Shown here: positions 18,623 to 27,503 of the stretch, one piece after another | Position numbering within the stretch: the stretch's first letter is position 1 | Layout: each line of letters starts with the position of its first letter | Source: Rudaea sp. | Lineage (GTDB): Bacteria; Pseudomonadota; Gammaproteobacteria; Xanthomonadales; Rhodanobacteraceae | Direction of reading: 5' to 3' | DNA: 64,000 nt | Assembly: GCA_031291055.1 (NCBI GenBank) | Contig: JARLJU010000236.1 | Coordinates: forward strand, 62,001 to 126,000 | Notes under the pieces: model-generated | The model's input: the letters and a program-made list of their open reading frames with translations, nothing else | The model's database searches: none | What the model was told of the DNA's origin: nothing | Program-made: the position numbers and the translations under genes

Positions 18623-19278
18623 CGTGATTGCAAAAGCACTGCAACAAAGTCGGTTGAATGGGTTTTACATGGGAAAATCAGTGGTGCCCTGCACCGACGC
18701 ACCCTACCTTCCGGCATGAAGAATCATTCTGCACAGTTCCGACCCTGGCCGATCGCAGACGTGGAAACACCACGGGCCGGCGAAAGGCTGGCCCGTGGTG
18801 TTCGCCCAGCGATCCGAACTGAAATTCGGATCGTTGCGGCCATCCTTGGCTGCTGTGTCCTTGCATATCTTGCGGTGCTCACGCACGGCGACTTGTCAGC
18901 GAGGTGGGGGATGCACCTCGGTGTTCTTTAGTCGCAACGGACGTGCCAACGATCGGCCATCGTGGAAACACGGTTTAATGCGGTTTTGGGCGTGCACGTC
19001 CCGCGCATTTTGCGATCGGCGCGATTTTCCGATTTGCAAATTGCAATGAGGCGGATGGACCAAGTCCCGAACGACGAGGCAGGGTGAAAACCATGCGTCG
19101 TTTTCCGCCGGCGCCGGCGCGAAAACCACAAACGCTTGACGCAGGCAGTCATCGCTTGCGCTGAAATGTTCGCTCCGGGGAACATCGAACGTTTTTTCTG
19201 ATAGTTTGCGGCCTTGTCTGATACGAATCGCTGCCAGCTAGCGCTGGCAGCTGATCCTGCGGGGGAGACGAACACGGC
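18623..19278. other. Hairpin-rich intergenic region between lacI and the rhomboid gene
   Basis: No convincing gene is seen in these 656 bases. There are several perfect inverted repeats: 18766-18802 (13-bp stem), 18810-18833 (9-bp stem), 18900-18920 (7-bp stem), 18949-18963 (5-bp stem) and 19230-19251 (9-bp stem, just before the rhomboid ribosome-binding site). A 10-bp direct repeat GTGGAAACAC occurs at 18761 and 18962. A terminator-like hairpin followed by six T residues is at 19166-19197. A small open frame ending at 18931 lacks a Shine-Dalgarno sequence and any family resemblance. Confidence 0.6.
19166..19197 (+). terminator. Possible terminator in the intergenic region
   Basis: ATGTTC and GAACAT form a 6-bp stem with an 8-nt loop (19166-19185); an alternative GTTCG/CGAAC pairing also exists. 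Six T residues follow at 19192-19197. It would end a plus-strand transcript starting in the hairpin-rich stretch upstream, or reduce read-through into the rhomboid gene. Confidence 0.4.
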
Positions 19279-20211
19279 ATGCTGTTTTTTCCCTACAAGC
19301 TCGATATCAGCCTCTACCGGCTCCCGTACCTCACGGTTCTGGTCTGTCTGGTTTGCCTGACGACGTTTTTGTCGCAGCAGCGATCGGCAAGTGCGTTCGC
19401 GCGTAATCTGACCATCTACTGCACCCAGGAAACCGATGCCAACCTCCACGCAATACTTGAAAGCATCGACGACAAATCCGTCGGCCGGGGCTGCGCCAAT
19501 GTGTTCATGGCGATCAGGGAATCGCACGATCACGATCGTGAGATAGCAGAACTGGCGCGCAAGGTGAACGGGCTGGATTTCTATCGCGACAAGTACCAGG
19601 ACCTGAAGTACAAGGAATCCGCGCTTGGCGCGGGATACGCGAACTTCGAAACCCTGGTGCCGCGGCAACTGACGGAGAAACTGGCCTACGGGAACAATCG
19701 CTACGATTTCGTCACCATGCTTACGTCCACGTTCGCGCACGCAAGCTGGAGCCATATTCTCGGCAATCTTCTGTTCTTTTTCATCTTCGCCTCATGCATC
19801 GAAAGCGCCGTGGGCTCGGTGAATTTTTTCTTCGTCTTCGTCTCGATGGCGATCGTCACCAGCCTGGCTTACAGCTACAGCGTTTCCGGGCCGGAGGCCG
19901 TGCCATCCATCGGACTGTCCGGCGTAGCGATGGGAATGATGGCCATGCTCACGACCATGATGCCGCGCGCAAAAATCTGGTGCTTCTTCTGGTTCCTGCT
20001 CTACATACGCCGCTTCACGCTGCCGGTGGTCGTCATCGCCGCGTGGTATGTGGGCTGGAATATCTATGACCTGACGCACCACGATCCCTCTTCCAGGATC
20101 AACTACATGGCTCATGTCAGTGGCGCGGCGAGCGGATTTGTTCTGGGCCTCCTCTACAAGGTGTTTGCTCCACAGCGTCTGGAAAGTCTGGTCCTGGGCA
20201 TGAATAGTTGA
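19279..20211 (+). CDS. Rhomboid-family intramembrane serine protease
   Basis: This 310-residue membrane protein carries the rhomboid catalytic features: HASWSHILGN with conserved histidines and Asn163, the serine motif GLSG (Ser214), and a late membrane histidine in NYMAHVSGAASG (His279). These form the Ser-His dyad that cuts substrates within the membrane. An additional hydrophilic segment (about 40-140) between the first span and the catalytic core probably lies in the periplasm. GGGGGAG precedes the ATG by 11 nt. The substrate is unknown and no partner gene is adjacent. Confidence 0.9.
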   Translation: MLFFPYKLDISLYRLPYLTVLVCLVCLTTFLSQQRSASAFARNLTIYCTQETDANLHAILESIDDKSVGRGCANVFMAIRESHDHDREIAELARKVNGLDFYRDKYQDLKYKESALGAGYANFETLVPRQLTEKLAYGNNRYDFVTMLTSTFAHASWSHILGNLLFFFIFASCIESAVGSVNFFFVFVSMAIVTSLAYSYSVSGPEAVPSIGLSGVAMGMMAMLTTMMPRAKIWCFFWFLLYIRRFTLPVVVIAAWYVGWNIYDLTHHDPSSRINYMAHVSGAASGFVLGLLYKVFAPQRLESLVLGMNS

Positions 20212-20256
20212 TTGTCGACGGCGCAACCGGCCGCTTGCGGCGCTGCAAGGACAACT

Positions 20257-21534
20257 CTACGCTTTCGGCACGATGCGAAGCAGCGCCGCACGCAGGGCGT
20301 TGGCAAATCCCGGCGGGTCGCTCTTGCGGACGCTCACCCGCGGCGTCCGATGCCAGTCGGCACAGCGGCCGATCGCCGTTGCGACGTCTTCCACGAGCGC
20401 GGCGGTCACTTTCACGTCCGACTGCAGAAACACGGCCTTCACCTCGAACATGCCTTCCGCGCGATGCGCCTTGGCATCGAGGCGGCCGACTAGGCGGCCA
20501 TGGTGCAGGATCGGCAGGACGAAGTAGCCAAAGCGCCGCTTATGGCCCGGCGTATAGCACTCGATCGTGTAATCGAAACCGAACAATACGCTGGCGCGGG
20601 AGCGGTCCCAGACCACCGGATCAAACGGCGAGAGCAAGGTCGTGTGTGTTGCGCGCAATCGATTGCGCCGCGCACGCAGCAGCAACGGCAAATGCTCGCG
20701 ATGCACGTAGCCGGGAGCGTCCCAGCCGCGCACGGGGACGCGAATCAGATCGCCGCTTTCGATATACATTTGCAAATCGCTGTCCTTGTGCTTTTTTCCA
20801 CTGCGGAAATAGTCCGCGATCCAGCGTGCCTGGGCGATGCCGAGCGCGCGCACGGCGGCGAACACGCATTCACGCGCGGCTTGTGCGGAAGTGAATGCGT
20901 TGTCGCGCGCGCCGGCAGCATGCGCGAGCACGCGTTCGCGCAGATCGTAGACGCGCTGGAAATTCTCGCGCCGCGCGATCATCAGTTCGCCGAGCGCAAA
21001 CCAGGCTTCAAGCCAGCGCTTTTCATCCTTCCAGCCCCACCAGCCGGTGGCGCCCTTCTGCTTGCGCTCGAAATCCGACGCCTTCGCAGCGCCGTTGTCG
21101 CGGATGTGCGCGAGCAGCCGATCCATCGCCTCGCGATGGTCGCGATGCATGCGCTGGGCATTCCTCTGCGCCCAGTGATTCGCACGCGCTTCGCGCCGCG
21201 TCGCATGCAACGGGTAATCGCTCATCGGCGCGAAACACGCTTCGTGGGCCCACGATTCGAAGATCAATCCTTTCGTCAGCAGATCGTCGAGCCAGCGCTG
21301 TTCATACGCACCCAGCCTTGAAAAAAGTACAAAGTAGGGACTGCGCGCAACGACATGGATAGTGTCGATCTGCAGCAGGCGCATGCGTGCAATCGTGGCC
21401 AGCACCCGGGCGCGGGTCGCGCGGGCGCGCGGAGCCGTCAACAGACCCTGCGCGGCCAGATGCAGGTTACGCGCCTGCTGCAAACTGATTGGGCCGGCGT
21501 TAAGAACCTCGCGACCATACTGCGGTCCACACAT
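20257..21534 (-). CDS. YcaQ/AlkZ-type winged-helix DNA glycosylase (HTH_42)
   Basis: This 425-residue protein belongs to the HTH_42 superfamily of tandem winged-helix DNA glycosylases, which open interstrand crosslinks and remove bulky alkylated bases. The motif LLQIDTIHVV supplies the catalytic QxD of the YcaQ/AlkX branch (AlkZ has QxQ), and SPFDPVVWDR and RFGYFVLPIL are strongly conserved family blocks. The start at 21534 has only a weak ribosome-binding site, and a slightly later start is possible. It stands alone between the rhomboid gene (convergent) and the EF-hand gene (divergent). Confidence 0.88.
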   Translation of the reverse strand: MCGPQYGREVLNAGPISLQQARNLHLAAQGLLTAPRARATRARVLATIARMRLLQIDTIHVVARSPYFVLFSRLGAYEQRWLDDLLTKGLIFESWAHEACFAPMSDYPLHATRREARANHWAQRNAQRMHRDHREAMDRLLAHIRDNGAAKASDFERKQKGATGWWGWKDEKRWLEAWFALGELMIARRENFQRVYDLRERVLAHAAGARDNAFTSAQAARECVFAAVRALGIAQARWIADYFRSGKKHKDSDLQMYIESGDLIRVPVRGWDAPGYVHREHLPLLLRARRNRLRATHTTLLSPFDPVVWDRSRASVLFGFDYTIECYTPGHKRRFGYFVLPILHHGRLVGRLDAKAHRAEGMFEVKAVFLQSDVKVTAALVEDVATAIGRCADWHRTPRVSVRKSDPPGFANALRAALLRIVPKA

Positions 21535-21654
21535 ACGCTGCGCTCGACAATGTTCAGGGCGTATTGTCGCTGTCGCGATCTACGCTTGTCCAAGACACCG
21601 CTTGTCCAGGCCCCAGCGATTGCAGCGATCGACTCAACTATCGGAGAAATGGAT

Positions 21655-21981
21655 ATGAAGAAATCGAATCGTCCGCTCACCCTTGCTGTTTGCGCCGCGC
21701 TGCTCGCCGTTGCCGCCGGCAGCCAGGCACAGGATCACACCACTCAATTCACCACCGCCGACGGCACTCGCGTCATTTTGAACTCGGGTCAGGCTGCGGC
21801 CGCACACTACGGGCCCGCACCCGCTTTCGAACAACTCGATGTCAATCATGACGGCTTCATCAGCCGCGACGAAGCGCAAGCCTACATCCCGCTGTTCAAC
21901 GATTTCGATTTCATCGCCCATCACACCGACCGGATCTCGAAACGCCAGTTCGAGAACTGGAACCGCACGCAGAACCGCTGA
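21655..21981 (+). CDS. Small secreted EF-hand protein
   Basis: This is a 108-residue exported protein with a signal peptide ending near SQAQ (about 26) and a single canonical 12-residue EF-hand loop DVNHDGFISRDE, so calcium binding is likely. The rest matches no family I recognise. ATG at 21655 was chosen over ATG at 21649 because GGAG lies 8 nt before the former and only 2 nt before the latter. A strong terminator follows, so it is a single-gene transcript. The role is unknown. Confidence 0.85.
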   Translation: MKKSNRPLTLAVCAALLAVAAGSQAQDHTTQFTTADGTRVILNSGQAAAAHYGPAPAFEQLDVNHDGFISRDEAQAYIPLFNDFDFIAHHTDRISKRQFENWNRTQNR

Positions 21982-22001
21982 CGCGTGCGTTGCAGTCAAT
22001 G

Positions 22002-22026
22002 AAGGCCCGGCTTGCCGGGCCTTTTT
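22002..22026 (+). terminator. Rho-independent terminator
   Basis: A perfect 10-bp stem (AAGGCCCGGC with GCCGGGCCTT) with a 2-nt core loop is followed directly by T residues, 20 nt after the stop of the EF-hand gene. Confidence 0.92.
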
Positions 22027-22117
22027 CATTTCCGTCGCTGCCGATGGCGCTGCACGCCGGCGAATCCCGTTCCTTGAAATCATACGGCCCATTGTGGGCT
22101 GGTTCGAGGAATCGTCC

Positions 22118-24043
22118 ATGACCTCCATCGCCACCATCTTCCGTCGATTGGCCCTGGCCTGCGCGTGCCTGGTCGGCTGGAGTCAGGCCACTGCCCTTTG
22201 TGTCGGCGGCGGAATTCAGAACCTACCCCGCTATGTCGGCAACACGGACAAGACCAGTCCGGGCTACGACAGCAAATGCACGGACAATGACATCCAATCG
22301 GCAATCAACAACACGGTATGCCCGAATACGCCCATCTACATCACTGGCGAACATACCTATACTCAGCAGGCACTGAGTATTCAGGGCAAGTGGCTGTCGC
22401 TGGTCGGCAGCACCAATGCATGCGGGGTGCCGGCATCAACTTACACGTCGCCGGCGATCACGATCAGTGGAACCCCGGGTTTCGGCGTCATCGCCATCTC
22501 GGGGAGCAGTACGGTTACGTTGCAGTACCTGACCATTTCGGGCGGCAATCCCGGTTCCACCCAGACCGGTGGCGGGGTCTATTTCGGCGGCGTGGGATCG
22601 CTCACTCTCGACACCGACACGGTCACCGCCAACAAGGCCGGATACGGCGCCGGTGTCGACATGAGCCCGACCGGCGCTTCATCGCTGACCATCCTGTCCA
22701 ATACGCTCATCCTCGAAAACACGGCAGCAACTTCGGGCGGCGGTATCCGCATCGAGGGCGCTACGCAGCTAGTCATGGTGTCCGACAAGACGCTGGTCGC
22801 CTTCAATACCGCCACCGCCGGTTATGGCGGTGGCCTGGAAGTCGTCGGGCCGGCACGCGCGGACATCGGTTCCCCCGGCTTGAACGCTGCAGGCGTGATC
22901 TCCAACAACACGGCCGCCTACGGCGGCGGCATTGCCGTCATTGCGAACCAGGACGACGGCAACGACGCGATCGTGCAATTGTTCACAACAGAGGCCGCAC
23001 ATCCGGTCAACCTGCAGGAAAACTCCGGCACTATCGAAGGTGGTGCGCTCTATATCAAGCCGTTCGACGGCGCCTTTGACAACTACTCATACGCTGCGGT
23101 TTGTGCGTACAACTTTCGCATCGATGGCAACACCGCGCCGGAAGGCGCAGCCGTATATCTGGATTTTGATACGGGGTTCCAATCGGACAACCTGGGTGGC
23201 GGTGCCGTGTTGAATACGACAGATCCAACGGGGCTATACTGCGGCACGGACAAGCCTTCCGATTTTGGCGCGGTGGCCTGCGCCGCGGATGCGCCGTGCA
23301 ACGAGCTCTCGGGCAATGAAACGCTTGACGCGCAGTTAAATCCGAACGACGGGGCAATTCTGTTTGCCGCCAGCAACGCCGAGTTCGATGGTGAAGGCAT
23401 CACCCTTCACGGCAATCAAGCCGGCCATGCCATGCGCGGCGTCGGAGACAGCAGCTCAGGCGGCGGGGATGCCTTTTTTTCCTTCCATGCTTCGTTGATT
23501 GCCGACAACTCGTTTTCTGCGGAAGCGATCCTCGGGGAGAACGTCGTGATCGGTTTGAGCAACTGCACCGTTGCGCATGATGACATCCTGGCGTCGCACG
23601 TCATCAACATAGACTCTGGTTCAGATCTTCTGTTGCACGACGACATTATCGGAGAAAATGGCACGCTGGCACTCGAGCAGCCGGGAGGCGCTACGCTCGA
23701 TGTGCACTACGTCTTGTCGAATGACATTTCGACTTTGCCCGTCAGTGCCAACGTGATCAGCCAGGACCCAATGTTCGTCAGTCCTTCCCTCGGCAACTAC
23801 CACCTTCAGGCGTACCTGCAGGATGGGCACGTCACGGCTTCGCGCGCGATCGACTTTGCGCCCCTCACTGAAAGCAACTACACAGACGTCAGCTATGACC
23901 TCGAAGGAAATCCATACGGTCAAGATGTTCCACTGGTCCCGGACGCCTACGGCACGCGCGACCTCGGCGCCTATGAGGCGCGCCCGATCACCGATCGCAT
24001 TTTTGGCGATGCTTTTGGCGACGAGCTGTCGCTGCTGCGTTGA
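22118..24043 (+). CDS. Secreted right-handed beta-helix protein (choice-of-anchor Q type)
   Basis: This 641-residue protein has a signal peptide (about 1-26) and many short repeats with stacked Gly/Asn/Ser, such as GGGVYFGG, GGGIRIEG and YGGGLEVVG. These resemble polymorphic outer-membrane-protein or pectate-lyase-like right-handed beta-helices. The C-terminal part (VISQDPMFVSPSLGNYHLQ, then DLGAYEA) is the usual ending of choice-of-anchor Q proteins. The extreme C-terminus, RIFGDAFGDEL, resembles a short tail found on secreted proteins of this lineage. ATG at 22118 is preceded by GAGGA. It is probably surface-exposed or secreted; no catalytic residues can be assigned. Confidence 0.82.
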   Translation: MTSIATIFRRLALACACLVGWSQATALCVGGGIQNLPRYVGNTDKTSPGYDSKCTDNDIQSAINNTVCPNTPIYITGEHTYTQQALSIQGKWLSLVGSTNACGVPASTYTSPAITISGTPGFGVIAISGSSTVTLQYLTISGGNPGSTQTGGGVYFGGVGSLTLDTDTVTANKAGYGAGVDMSPTGASSLTILSNTLILENTAATSGGGIRIEGATQLVMVSDKTLVAFNTATAGYGGGLEVVGPARADIGSPGLNAAGVISNNTAAYGGGIAVIANQDDGNDAIVQLFTTEAAHPVNLQENSGTIEGGALYIKPFDGAFDNYSYAAVCAYNFRIDGNTAPEGAAVYLDFDTGFQSDNLGGGAVLNTTDPTGLYCGTDKPSDFGAVACAADAPCNELSGNETLDAQLNPNDGAILFAASNAEFDGEGITLHGNQAGHAMRGVGDSSSGGGDAFFSFHASLIADNSFSAEAILGENVVIGLSNCTVAHDDILASHVINIDSGSDLLLHDDIIGENGTLALEQPGGATLDVHYVLSNDISTLPVSANVISQDPMFVSPSLGNYHLQAYLQDGHVTASRAIDFAPLTESNYTDVSYDLEGNPYGQDVPLVPDAYGTRDLGAYEARPITDRIFGDAFGDELSLLR

Positions 24044-24149
24044 GCATGAACCGACTGGCCTGAATTGAATCGGAAACAAATGCCGCTGTGCCTCGCCGAG
24101 TCCCGATTCCAGAAGCATGCGCCCGTTGGGTTCGTTCAGGGAATTGTTC

Positions 24150-24571
24150 GTGGACAAGATCTTGCGTTTGCTCATCGTATTCGCTGGCGCATTGCCGTTC
24201 GGCGGAAGCCAGGCCCAGACAGTCGGCAAGCAAGCGGTCGGCACGGACAGCGAGCAGATCGTCAACGGCAACTTCACAGAGTGCAGTGACGGCATCAGCG
24301 CCAGCGCAGGTCTGCAATGGATCACGACAGGCCCGAATGGCAACTTGTGGTTTGCCGAATCCAGCGGCAACCTGATCGGGCGCATGACGCCAGCCGGCGT
24401 GGTCACCGATCGGCTGGATTGCACCGGCAGGCGACATCGCCAAGTGCCACGTCATCGCCGTGCCTCGCCGCATGGTCGGCGGACGGCAACAAATGGCTCA
24501 CGGAACTTCAAGCAGCCTATATCGGGCGACTCGACATCCGTATTTTCACCGATCGCTTTGGCAACCCGTGA
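24150..24571 (+). pseudogene. Decayed Vgb/SMP-30-like beta-propeller gene
   Basis: A GTG with AGGGA upstream opens a signal-peptide-like segment, then WITTGPNGNLWFAES and GNLIGRMTPAGVV, which are typical repeats of virginiamycin-B-lyase-like propellers. The frame then degenerates. In a different frame, ADGNKWLTELQAAYIGRL and a C-terminal IFTDRFGNP follow. Total coding potential is about 140 residues against about 300 for intact relatives, so both a frameshift and a deletion are implied. The terminal IFTDRFG resembles the tail of the neighbouring secreted protein. Confidence 0.65.
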
Positions 24572-24596
24572 ATCGACGAAAGACAGCCGAGGTTCT

Positions 24597-27437
24597 TCAG
24601 CGATTTTGCCCGAGGTGACTCTCGGCTTGCGCGCGCAGCGGATTGTTGCCCGGCAAGGCACCCAGAACGGAGAGCGCCGTCGCATATTCGCGACCGGCCG
24701 CTTCGTGATCGCCAAGCGCCGCCTGAGCATCACCCAGCAGCAAGTGTGCTTCGCCCACCCACGAGTGCTTTTCGCCCAACTCCGCTTCGGCGACAGCCAA
24801 TGCATTTCGGATGCGCACGATCGCCGCGGCCGGGTCGTGATGCAGCAGATCGATCTGCGCGAGCGTGTTTTCCGCCGCCAGCAGATTCGGGTTATGTGCG
24901 AATTTGGGCTCGATCGCTGCGTCTTGCGCACGCGCCGCGATACCCGCTTCGCACCCCTCGCCACTGACGTGCTCGCAAGCGAGGGCGAACCACGCGAATG
25001 CCACGGGCGCGGATGAATCCCCACTTTTCAACGAGCTCGCGATCGGGGCATTCAAGTGCTCGCGCAGTCGCGCATAGTCGCCCTTGATGCGATCCATCTT
25101 CGCGAAGACAAGATCGAGTCCACGCCGGGCCGGCGCCGGATCCGTCTTCATTCCCGCGACGATCCCGCGCGCACGATCCAGATCGGCTTCGGCTGCGTCG
25201 AATTGCGCTGCGCCTATCTCCGCACTCGCGCGCAAGGCCAGCGCGCGCGCGAAACGCGGGTGGGATTCTCCCTGCACGCGGGCGACCATCGCCACTTCAT
25301 CGTCGCACGCCGCGTGCGCTAGTTCGTAGAGCTCCAGCTGGGTTTCGGTTTCGCATATTCCCATCAATACACCGGCGAGCATCTGGTGGCTGTCGATGCC
25401 CAGGCGCTGGAACATTTCGCGTGCCTGAATCTGATTCTTCAACCCTTCGCGCCAGCGACCGAGGCGGAACTGGATACCACCGATATTGGCCAGACTCGTT
25501 GCGGAAACGTAGCTTTCGCCTTTCGCCTGAACGAAGAGGTCGTGCGCTTTCTGCATCAGCTCAAGCGCACGATCCAGTTGATCGGCATGCGCATAAGCCA
25601 AGGCCAGGTTGTTGTAGCCAGCCGCAAGATTTTCAGGCTTCGATTCCGGATCGGCCAGGCGCTCTTTCAAAGCCTCCTCGTTGAGTGGAATCAGCTCTTC
25701 GTCTTTGGCCCCCTCTGCGTAGCGCACAAAGGAAATGTCTTCGAGCGTCACAGCCAGCGATGTACCGCCTATCTGATTCGCGCGCATCGCGGTGCGCACG
25801 GCCGTCAGTTCACTCGACGCTGCGTCGTACTCGCCAAGACGATAGAGGATGCGCGCGTGCTTCTCGCGCGTGTCCAGGGTGCGCGCGTCATTGGCGCCAT
25901 ACAGGCGCTCGGTGACGCGATACGCGCGCTCGGACAGATCGCGATTGCTCTTGATTTCACCGAGTTGATCCTGAATGCGCGAAAACATGGCCAGAAGTTC
26001 GGCCTGTGCACTCAGGTCATCGTGAAAACTGCTGTCGACGCGGCTGATGCCGCGCTGCAGCAGTTCCTGCAGACTCGGCGCCTTGTCCGCGGCAATGCCT
26101 TCTTCCAGCGGCTCGAAAAGACTCTCGACGAAGGCCTGGATTTCGCGCGCCCGGCTCGCCTGGCTGCGCGCGACCCTGGCCTGCCATAGCGCCAGCCCCA
26201 GCGACGCGACAACCGCGAGCAGGAAGACCGCGGTAGCCGTCACGCTGCCGCGATGACGCTGGACGAATTTGCGCGTGCGATACCAGCGCGAGGGCGGATG
26301 GGCCTCAACCGGCTGGCCATTGAGATGTCGCTGGATGTCGTCGGCCAGCGCGCCAGCCGACGCATAGCGTCTTTCCGGTTCGGCGGCGAGACACTTCAGC
26401 AGGATCGTGTCCAGGTCGCCTCGCAGCGAACGCGCCAGCTGCGCCGGATTCAGCGGCCTGGCGTGCTTGTCCGCGGCTGCATCCGCCAGAGAAGACGGTC
26501 GACGGGTCGGATTTCCCCGGGGGCGTACGCCAAGCAGCAACTCGTGCAGCAACACGCCCAGAGCATAGACATCGGTTGCCGTGGTCACCGGCGTTCCGTT
26601 CAACTGCTCGGGTGCGGCATAGTCGGGTGTGAAAACTCCGACCGTCGCGCTCTCGACATCCTCTTCAAGCAGTTTAGCGATGCCTTCAAGCAGTTTAGCG
26701 ATGCCGAAGTCGAGCAGCTTCACCGTGCCATCGGAGGCGACGAGAATATTTGACGGCTTGATGTCGCGATGAACGATCAGGGCGCGATGCGCGGCCTCGA
26801 CCGCGCGGCAAGCGACCAGAAACAGGTTCAAGCGCTCGCGCACACCGAGCCTGCGATCGCTTGCGTGGCGCGTTACCGGATCGCCGTCGACGTATTCGAT
26901 GACAAGGTAGGGAATTCCTGCGGCGGTCACGCCGCCGTCGATCAGGCGCGCGATATTCGGATGATCCAGGCTCGCCAGCAGCTGGCGCTCGCGCCGGAAC
27001 AAGCGTTGCTCTATCTCGGAGTACAGGCCGCGTCGCAACAGCTTCACGGCCACGCGCTGCTGGAAATCGGCACCTTCGCGTACACCGAGAAACACGACCG
27101 CCATGCCGCCCTTGCCGAGCAGACGGGTCAGGCGGAACGCGCCTATGCTCTGGCCGATCAGGCCTTCGGGCCGCACCGGCTCGTCCGCGGCCATGCGCGC
27201 GGCATGTTCGTCCGCTGGTGTTTCCAGATAACCGCTCTCGAGCCTATCGACCTCCAGCAGGCGCTCCAGTGCCTTGCGTTCCTCTGCATCCGGTACATGC
27301 GCAGCCAGCCATGCCGGGCGCGCCGCGTCCTCGATATCGGCAACGGCTGCGAACAACTCGCGCAAGCGTGCATAGGACTCGCTGGCACTCGCAGCGAAAT
27401 CGGTATCGGGGCTCGGATTGGCGTCGTCGGCGTGCAT
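24597..27437 (-). CDS. Membrane-bound Ser/Thr protein kinase with TPR region
   Basis: This 946-residue Hanks-type kinase has a P-loop LGKGGMAVV (about 108-116), VAVK lysine, HRDIKPSN catalytic loop, DFG at 243-245 and DYAAPEQ. One membrane span follows (AVFLLAVVASLGLALW, about 405-420), and then a long TPR-like sensor region to the end, probably periplasmic. Residues 245-258 contain a perfect tandem duplication GIAKLLE-GIAKLLE in the activation segment, encoded by a 21-bp direct repeat. The gene follows an ECF sigma factor by 66 bp on the same strand, a common pairing in Xanthomonadales. It probably signals to or through that sigma factor; the stimulus is unknown. Confidence 0.92.
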   Translation of the reverse strand: MHADDANPSPDTDFAASASESYARLRELFAAVADIEDAARPAWLAAHVPDAEERKALERLLEVDRLESGYLETPADEHAARMAADEPVRPEGLIGQSIGAFRLTRLLGKGGMAVVFLGVREGADFQQRVAVKLLRRGLYSEIEQRLFRRERQLLASLDHPNIARLIDGGVTAAGIPYLVIEYVDGDPVTRHASDRRLGVRERLNLFLVACRAVEAAHRALIVHRDIKPSNILVASDGTVKLLDFGIAKLLEGIAKLLEEDVESATVGVFTPDYAAPEQLNGTPVTTATDVYALGVLLHELLLGVRPRGNPTRRPSSLADAAADKHARPLNPAQLARSLRGDLDTILLKCLAAEPERRYASAGALADDIQRHLNGQPVEAHPPSRWYRTRKFVQRHRGSVTATAVFLLAVVASLGLALWQARVARSQASRAREIQAFVESLFEPLEEGIAADKAPSLQELLQRGISRVDSSFHDDLSAQAELLAMFSRIQDQLGEIKSNRDLSERAYRVTERLYGANDARTLDTREKHARILYRLGEYDAASSELTAVRTAMRANQIGGTSLAVTLEDISFVRYAEGAKDEELIPLNEEALKERLADPESKPENLAAGYNNLALAYAHADQLDRALELMQKAHDLFVQAKGESYVSATSLANIGGIQFRLGRWREGLKNQIQAREMFQRLGIDSHQMLAGVLMGICETETQLELYELAHAACDDEVAMVARVQGESHPRFARALALRASAEIGAAQFDAAEADLDRARGIVAGMKTDPAPARRGLDLVFAKMDRIKGDYARLREHLNAPIASSLKSGDSSAPVAFAWFALACEHVSGEGCEAGIAARAQDAAIEPKFAHNPNLLAAENTLAQIDLLHHDPAAAIVRIRNALAVAEAELGEKHSWVGEAHLLLGDAQAALGDHEAAGREYATALSVLGALPGNNPLRAQAESHLGQNR
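26664..26705. repeat. 21-bp perfect tandem duplication inside the kinase gene
   Basis: Two identical 21-bp units, 26664-26684 and 26685-26705, adjoin without a spacer. Each encodes GIAKLLE on the minus strand, and the first unit starts with the Gly of DFG. The reading frame is kept, so the activation segment gains seven residues relative to the usual kinase layout. Confidence 0.95.
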
Positions 27438-27503
27438 GGGACTGTTGGTTTGAGGAACGACAATCGGCGACCGCGAGCGACACCGGATCGAAGCGGACAG
27501 GCG

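Noticed and set aside
18581-18931. 116-codon plus-strand frame with a hydrophobic segment
   Set aside because: There is no Shine-Dalgarno sequence, no family match, and it is crossed by perfect hairpins and the operator-like site.
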